Assembly: GCA_964632995.1 (NCBI GenBank)
Contig: CAZWDL010000005.1
Location: forward strand, 1 to 64,000
Source: CAZWDL01 sp964632995
GTDB taxonomy: Bacteria; Bacteroidota; Bacteroidia; Chitinophagales; Saprospiraceae
Direction: 5' to 3'
DNA length: 64,000 bases
Under the pieces are notes generated by a model. That model worked only from the letters and a program-made list of their open reading frames with translations. It ran no database searches and was not told where the DNA came from. This document shows, piece after piece, positions 18,381 to 25,900 of this stretch (within the stretch, counting starts at the first letter, position 1; every line of letters begins with the position of its first letter). Both the position numbers and the translations under genes were made by a program.

Positions 18381-19178
18381 ATGTTATTTAAAGAGTTGCA
18401 AAAGATTATCGCATCGATCGAGTTTTACGACAACAAAGAGGGTTGGCGGGCTTTCGTGGAACATGTTCAGAAGGCAAACCCTATATCCCTGCCTGATGTG
18501 CACGACTTTCAGCACATCATGGAAAAAGCCAGAACATTGCAGTGGACCAAGATGGCCATAGGCGCCGGGTGGTATACGCGCCTGGTCAAACCGCTACCGG
18601 TGATGGTTGAAATCATGAGCGATATCATTCGCGAAAGGGAAGGGCCTGCCCACGCCCGCGCTGCAATGGGCGGCGCCCTCGCCTACCTGGTGCAACGCGA
18701 CGATATCATTCCCGAAAACTTCAACGGTGGTTATGGCCTGCTCGACGATGCCATCATTCTGTACTATGCCTATTACAAGTTTATGCAGGATCAGGCCAGC
18801 CGGGCCCCCGAGCTGCGCCAATCCCTGGACGCTTACTGTCGCGAACTGGAATCTGTCATTAAGATGGGATTGCGAATCTTTCCCACTTCCAAAATCGATG
18901 AGCTCAAAGAATTTCTGTCTAATATAGCGATGGGATTCTATCACCTTCAGGAAGTGCCCACCTACATCCTGGAACAGATGGTTGAGCAAATTATTCAAAA
19001 CCCGGAACAGAATGCCGTAAACCAACTGCTGCCGCGACTGGCTTATCATCTGGATGTTTACTTTCCGCCCTATAATCAGTGTGCGTTTTCCGATTCCGTA
19101 CTCGATATGGTTGTGGCGATGGCCGCGGAGGCGGGCAGCAGCCCCGGTGAATTGACTTCGGAGGGGTATTACTACTGA
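18381..19178 (+). CDS. Uncharacterised protein with a DUF1232 (YkvA)-like segment
   Basis: 265 residues, no signal peptide. Residues about 95-135 resemble DUF1232: GGALAYLVQRDDIIPENFNG, then YGLLDDAIILYYAYYKF, with the same order of A-x-x-Y-L, D-x-I-P and L-D-D-A as that family. The flanking helices (residues 1-90 and 140-265) are not recognised. DUF1232 proteins are often membrane-associated and of unknown function. The preceding gene encodes a TetR regulator on the same strand, so this may be its target. A short inverted repeat CTACA...TGTAG lies at about 18322-18337 upstream. Confidence 0.7.
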   Translation: MLFKELQKIIASIEFYDNKEGWRAFVEHVQKANPISLPDVHDFQHIMEKARTLQWTKMAIGAGWYTRLVKPLPVMVEIMSDIIREREGPAHARAAMGGALAYLVQRDDIIPENFNGGYGLLDDAIILYYAYYKFMQDQASRAPELRQSLDAYCRELESVIKMGLRIFPTSKIDELKEFLSNIAMGFYHLQEVPTYILEQMVEQIIQNPEQNAVNQLLPRLAYHLDVYFPPYNQCAFSDSVLDMVVAMAAEAGSSPGELTSEGYYY

Positions 19179-19192
19179 TCCTCCGTCTGTCG

Positions 19193-19771
19193 CTAAGGTT
19201 TGATGGGAAATAAGGCTACTGCTTTGCCTATACAACGCACTGCTTCCCGCACTTCCTCCTGTTGTTTTGGAGATAGGGTTATGGTATGCTTCCGGTTGGG
19301 GTAGTTGATCCGGATCCTTTCAATGGTGTGATGGGTAAGGTTGTAAAACAGATCGAGTGGGACGACCAGTGTATGTTGATAGATACGCATATTGGTTTTC
19401 CGGTTGAAGTTGCCTTGATCCGGAAAGTTCAGCAGGGGAATAATCTGCTCGTTATTGAGTTTAAACAAAACATTAAACCCCTCTTTGATGGAGTGGTATT
19501 CATACTCCGGTACGGCAAGCGTCAGGAAAAAAGCGTCCAGAGTATCGTTTTGAGAGAAGGTGAACATCAGTTTGGCTTCCTCAATCATTAAAGGCCCCTT
19601 ATCCGTTTCCACCTTACTTGGAATCATGTAACCGATATTGATGGGTTCATAAGCCACCAGCCGGGTGCTGTCAAATTCATCGATGGAATCGATGGGGTAT
19701 TCGCACTGTGCGTACACCGAAGTGAGGTTCCATAATAAGCAGCAAGACAATAAAAACAAAATATTTCTCAT
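19193..19771 (-). CDS. Small secreted protein of unknown function
   Basis: The start chosen is the ATG at 19771 (MRNILFLLSCCLLW), which gives a good signal peptide ending near SVYAQ; the upstream extension is poor. 192 residues. The mature part begins CEYPIDSIDEFDSTRLVAYE and looks like an all-beta exported protein with an RIRINYPNRKHTITLSPKQ stretch near the end. No family recognised. It lies downstream of the giant adhesin gene but behind its terminator (19892-19934), so it is probably a separate unit. A minus-strand TATTTTTG box (19835-19842) lies about 64 bases before the ATG. Confidence 0.7.
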   Translation of the reverse strand: MRNILFLLSCCLLWNLTSVYAQCEYPIDSIDEFDSTRLVAYEPINIGYMIPSKVETDKGPLMIEEAKLMFTFSQNDTLDAFFLTLAVPEYEYHSIKEGFNVLFKLNNEQIIPLLNFPDQGNFNRKTNMRIYQHTLVVPLDLFYNLTHHTIERIRINYPNRKHTITLSPKQQEEVREAVRCIGKAVALFPIKP

Positions 19772-19891
19772 AGCAATCAGGCTTGTAAACTCTACCAATA
19801 AACCGCTTTCCGCTTCCTTTATTTTACAGTTGCGCAAAAATAGGAGAAAAAAATCATTTACCATCCGGATACCTGTTTCATTATACTGACG

Positions 19892-19934
19892 TAAAAAAAG
19901 AAGGCAGCTCCTCACTTGTCGGAACTGCCTTCTC
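19892..19934 (-). terminator. Terminator of the giant adhesin operon (minus strand)
   Basis: Stem GAAGGCAG-CTCC with GGAA-CTGCCTTC (about 19900-19933), followed on the minus strand by TTTTTTTAC. It lies about 60 bases after the adhesin stop codon and after the palindrome at 19941-19985. Confidence 0.75.
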
Positions 19935-19940
19935 TTTATT

Positions 19941-19985
19941 TTACCCGGATTACTCTGTGGATTAATCCATAAATAATCCGGGTAA
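19941..19985. repeat. Palindrome with ACCCGGATTACTC / AATAATCCGGGT arms
   Basis: Second palindromic copy of the element at 4027-4079, between the stop of the giant adhesin and its terminator. The outer 10 bases of the arms (TTACCCGGAT / ATCCGGGTAA) are perfectly complementary. Confidence 0.6.
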
Positions 19986-19991
19986 AAGGCA

Positions 19992-22900
19992 TCAGCGCAG
20001 CAAGGTCACGTTGCCTTGTTCGCGGTAAATCTCATCTCCGCATTGCACTTCCAGGTAATAGCCGTATACATCGGGTGGCAATTCTCTTCCCTGAAAGGTG
20101 CCGTCCCAACCTTCTTCCTGGGAATTGCTTTCAAATACTTTTTGTCCCCAGCGATTGAAGATGATCAGGTTGACGCGATCGATATTGTTTCCGCGTACAT
20201 ACAGTACATCGTTCACTCCGTCCCCGTTGGGTGTAAACGCGTTGGGCAGATACACGAAAGGCGGTCCGCATTCACATTCTATAACGGTCACGGTAACCGA
20301 TGCACTGGTCTGACAGCCTTCTTTTTCGACGGTGACGGTGTAGGTGGTAGTTCCTTCCGGCGTTGCCGTCGGATTGGGGCTGTCGGGCAGGTTGAGCGTG
20401 GCGGCAGGCGACCAGCTGTAGCTGCAGTCTTCACAGCCGGTGACACTAAGCACGCTTGAATCTCCGTTGCAAATGGTATCGGGTTCGGCGGTGACATCGA
20501 TAATATCCGGCAGGTCAATTACCTGGGCGGTGGTGCTCAGCGTAGCCGAACATCCGTACTGGTTGACAAGGTCCACGCTGAATTCCGTAGCCAGGGCAGG
20601 ATCTACCGTAGCCGTGGGTCCCGTGGTTGGGTCGGAAACAACGGCCTGCTCAGGGAACCACATATATTCTAGTTGCTGAGCGGTGTCGAGGTTGATGACT
20701 TCCAGTTCCAGCGTCGCTGCCGGTTCACAGCTTACCACCGGTGGCAGTTCCGCATCGATGGGATAGAAATCCATCTGTACCGAATCGATGGCTGTGCAGC
20801 CCAGAGCGCTTGTATCCGTAGCACGTACGTAGTAAACGGTGCTTCCCAAGGGAGGCGTAACCGTGAAATTACTTCCCGTGGCCTCTACCGGATCGAAGTT
20901 GGGATTTCCCGACCATTCAATCGTGGAAGGTATGGTGGTGCCCGCGTTGAGCGTAACAGAGGTTTCGGTGCACAGTGTATCTCCCTCGGCGACCACCAGA
21001 TTGAGCTCCGGATTGAGTTCCACCTTTATGTCGACAGTATCGCTGCAGGTTGATACCGGGTCAGTAATAGTGACGCTGTAGCTGCGGTTATCCGATAGCG
21101 TAAACACCGGATTGGCCGGATCACTGGCGTCGATGCCCTCGTCAAGAGGAGCCCACTCATAGGTGAAGTCGGGGTTGAGCGGCAGCATAGCCGGCGTGTT
21201 AATACAGGCCCGCAACGTAGTATCGGGAAGTTCGCCCAGCCCTGATTCATTAAACAGATCCTTGACGGAGACCTTGATGGAGTCAACCTCATTGCAGCCT
21301 TCGGGTGAAAAGGCCACGGCGTAATACGTTTGCATCCCTGACTCGATGTCAACGGGGAAGATATTGCCGGCACCCAAGGAATCGACATTACCGAAGTCGG
21401 AAGTATCGTACCAGTTGATCTGCGCCGGCCGGCTAGTAGAGGCTTCCAGTAAGACACTACCCGGAGCGCAAAGCACTGTATCGATATTCCGGTTGAGTGT
21501 CAAGCCGATCGGCGGATAAGGTCCGGCTTCGAGCGATATGGTTTGGGTGCAACCCGTCGGAACATCCGTAACGGTGAGTGTGTAAGTAAGCGGATCACCG
21601 ATAAGGATACGTGGGTTAAGCGGATCTTGTAGATCGAGACCATCCTGCGGGGTCCATTCGTACTCAAACCCTTCCGGCAGCGTGAGGATGACGATCTGCC
21701 CTGTGCAACCGCGAACCGGTCCTTGCGGAAATTCGATCCCTTCAAATGGATCGAGCACAAAGATACGGGCGATGGCGGTGTCATTTTTGGCACATCCGCC
21801 TGTACCTTCCGCCAATACGTATAAGGTGGTTGTACCAACCGGCGGATCCACCGTAATGGTGTTGCCGGTATCCAGCGGATTGAGTAGCTCAGGATCCGTA
21901 TACCAGGTTACCTCGGCCGGGCCTCCCGTTGTGGCGGTGATGCTGACCGGCGCCGGTTCGCAAAGCGTCGTGTCGGCAGGAGACAACTGGATTTCCACAT
22001 TGGGACTTACGCTCAATTCCAAGGTAGTTGTCGCTTCACAGCCGGTAGCCGGATCGGTAATCGTGATGGAGTAGGTGNNNNNNNNNNNNNNNNNNNNNNN
22101 NNNNNNNNNNNNNNNNNNNNNNNNNNNNNNNNNNNNNNNNNNNNNNNNNNNNNNNNNNNNNNNNNNNNNNNNNNNNNCGCTGGTGTCGGCGGGAATACCG
22201 CTGGTTCCGGGCAGGTCGAAGACGGTGACGGTGACCGAGCCGGTGGCGGGGCATTCGGTGCCGGCTCCGGCGATGACGTAGAGCGTCGTTGATCCGATGG
22301 GCGGAGTGAAGGTGAAGGTTTCTTCGATGCTTAAAGGATCACCGCTGAATTCGGGGTTTTCGTACCACTCGATACCGGCGCTTCCGGCACTGGCGGTGAG
22401 GGTGATTTCGCTGATTTCGCAAAGTGTGGTATCGTTGCTGAGCGTCAGATCGGGAAGGGGAGTAACGTTCAGCTGCAGGGTAGTTGTCGCTTCACAGCCG
22501 GTAGCCGGATCGGTAATCGTGATGGAGTAGGTGGTGGACACAGCAGCGTTGATGACCGGGTTGGCCGGGTCGCTGAGGTCGAGACCGGTCGTGGGCGACC
22601 ACTCATACTCGTATTCCGGATTTAGGCTGAGGGTAATCTGGTCCCCTTCGCAGGCGCTGGTGTCGGCGGGAATACCGCTGGTTCCGGGCAGGTCGAAGAC
22701 GGTGACGGTAGCACTGGCGGTATCGGCGCCGGGGCATTCTCCTTCGACAGTTGCAATCACGTAATAGGTGCTGGCGCCGGCCGGGGGGATTACGGGATAG
22801 GGGGCGCCCTCAAAGAGGGGAGCCCCGCTGCCTTCCGGATTGTCGTACCAGCGGATTGTCGCCGGCAGGTTGGTCGCTGCGGAAAGCTCGATAGCCTGGA

Positions 22901-25900
22901 TTTCACAAAGGGTAGTATCGCTGGGTTCGACGGTGAGCATCACCGGTGGGCTGACGCTTACCGGTAATTCTAACTGGGCGGTACAGCCCGTTTCGGGATC
23001 GGTGATCAGAATCGTATAAAGGATATCTTGGTCCAGAGTAATTACGGGCTGGGCCGGATTGCTGAGGTTCAGCCCAGTCTGCGGTGTCCACTCGTAAATG
23101 AACTGCTCATTGAGTTCGATTACCACCTGGTCGCCGGCGCAACCGGAAACAGCTTCCGGCAACCCGGACGCCTCCGGAAGATCCAGCACCGTAACAGTGG
23201 CCGTAGCGATACTGCTATCCTGACAAACATCCATGCCTGCCGCGAGAACGTAGTAAGTGGTAGTCCCGGTTGGGGGAGTGACGGTAAACGTCGCTCCGTT
23301 TTGCAGGGGTTCTCCTTCTAAAGCCGGGTTGTCGAACCAGCTGAATACGGCATCAATATCGGAAGAAGCGGTAAAGGTCACTTCCGCCGGTTCACACAAG
23401 GTGGTATCAGTCGGAGTAACATTCAGGTTGAGCTTGGGAAGCACGAGGACCTGCAGTGTATCGCTTGTGGAGCAACCGGTAGCCGGATTGGTCACCTCCA
23501 CGATGTAGGTCTGATCATTGTCCAGCGTGATGACCGGATTGGCCGGATCACTGAGGTCGAGGCCGGTTTGGTCGAGCCACTCGTACGCCAGACCAGGGTC
23601 AAGGGGGATAGGCGTAGATTCGCCGGTGCAGACGGTGAGGGAGTCGGGTATTTGAGTGTTGATGGGATCCTCGACGCTGACCGTGATGCTGGCTTCTTCG
23701 GTACAGGGGGAACCGTCGTCGGCCAGGATATACAGCGTGATTGAGGTGCCCGCTTCCGGGGTGAAAGTATAGCTTGTTCCCGTGTTGATTGCTTCGCCTT
23801 CAAAAGCTGGATTGTCGTACCAGCGGATGTCAGCAGGCTGTTCGATTTGTGCTTCCAGGGTTACCGGAGCGGGATCACAGAGGGTCGTGTCGGGGCTCAC
23901 CTGCAGGTTGAGCGGCGGAATGACCACCACGAGAACGCTGCCTGTTGCCGAGCATCCGGTAGCGGGATCGGTAACCGTAACGCTGTAGTCGATGTCGGTT
24001 TCCAGCGTGGCGACCGGGTTGGAGGGATCGCTCAGATCCAATCCGATCTCCGGATCCCACCGGTAGTTGAAACCGGGATTGCCGTTCGGGTTGATCGGGA
24101 CGGGTTCCCCCGCGCAGGCGCTCACGGTGGGGGGAGGCAGTACATTGGGCAGGTTCGGAACGAAAACCCGAACCAGGCCGATTTCGGTACAACCTTCGAC
24201 ATCCCTGGCCACTACGTAGTAATCTGTCGTATCGCCTATCGCCGGAGTTACCATAATTTGAGGGCCTTCCCCGATGAGATTGTCCAGGCTGGGACCGTCG
24301 AACCAGCTGAAATCGATGATGTCGAGATCGGAGCTGGCGCTAAGGCTTATAGAACCCGGCATGCAGAGCACCGTATCGGCGCTGGTTTGCAGGTTGATCG
24401 CCGGCCGGACGATAACCATGACCGTGTCGGTAATTGAACATGCCGTACCGTCGATCTGACCGCTTACTGTAACGAGGTAGGTCGTGTTTTCGGTTCCGCT
24501 GAAGATGGGGTTGGGGGAATTGGGATCATTCAGTCCATCAGCCGGTGACCACTGATACTGATAATTTGGATTCGCTTCCGGCGCCAGGGCTTTGTTTTCA
24601 CCGGCACAGACGATGACGGTATCCGGCAGCTTAGTGTCGAAGGCCAAAGCCGTGACATCAATGGCGACTGAATCGAGGCAGCCGAATTGATTTTCGATGC
24701 GGGCGCTGAAGGTGACCGAGCCCCGCTCTACGCGTACCGTGGGGCTGCTGCTGTTGGCGCCGGCAATGATGAGATCGGCCGGCTGCCAGTCGAATATCAA
24801 AATATCCTCGAGGTCCTGGTTGGCTACTTCGAGTTGAACTTCCTGTGGGCCGCAGCCCACAATGTCATCGCTCAGTATCTCAACATCGACGCCCTGATCG
24901 GTGACGGTAACTGAGTCAGTTTCCGTGCAGCCCTGGGCAGTGACAGCGGTGACGTAATAGGTTGCTGTTTTGAACGGATTGACCACCACAGTAGTATCGG
25001 TGCCCAGCGTCGCGTTCTCGGCATTGAACCAGCGGATACGCTCAATCTCGCCGTTGAAGGAGGCGGAGAGAACGGCGTCTTCACCACAGGTAAACTGATC
25101 CGGGCCGGCAGCGAGGTTTAGCGGGTCCGCGACCAGTACCACTACTTGCTCAACGCGTTCGCAGACGGCATCGCCGATTCCCTGTACCGTCACGGTATAC
25201 GTGGTGCTTTGGCTGGGAGCAGCTACCGGACTGGCGGTGCTGGTGCTGCTGAGTCCGTCGGCAGGTGACCATTCATATTCATAGCTCGGATCGCCGTCCG
25301 GGTTCAGGATCACCGAATCTCCCGGGCAGAGCAATACCGTATCCTGTAGCATGAGAGAGGGCAGCACAAAATTGAGCGTATCCCGCACGCTGGCCTGGCA
25401 ATCATTGGCGGTGGTAATAGTGAGTTCGACGCTGAGCGGGCCGCTTTCCGTAACGAGGATACTGGGATTCTGTTCGGTGGAGCTGGCGCCGTTACCGAAG
25501 GTCCACTGCCAGTTTGTCGTATTGTTGAAGGTATTCGTTGAAGCATCCGTAAACTGAACGGTGGCTCCTTCCGAAGCACAATCGGTCAACTCGTAGTTGA
25601 AAGCAGCGATGACCTGAGGATCGGTTACCACCACTTCCCGGCTGATCGTATCGGTACAGGAAACGTCATACTGCAGGGTGAGGGTGACCGTATAGGTTCC
25701 GGCTACTGTATAGGTATAGGTAGGATTTTCCTCAGTGGAACCGCCCCCCGGGTTATTGGGGTCGCCAAAATTCCACTGGAAGCCGAAAGCGTTGGTGCTG
25801 CTGGTATTCATGAACTGAACGGTGGCGCCGTTACATTCCAGCTCCGTTGTGAAGTCGAGCGAAAAATCAGGGTCAACTACGGCTACGGTAACGGAATCTG

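Noticed and set aside
22078..22177. Frameshift or pseudogene in the giant adhesin at the N gap
   Set aside because: The reading frame is the same on both sides and repeat units match, so the break is an assembly gap and not a mutation.
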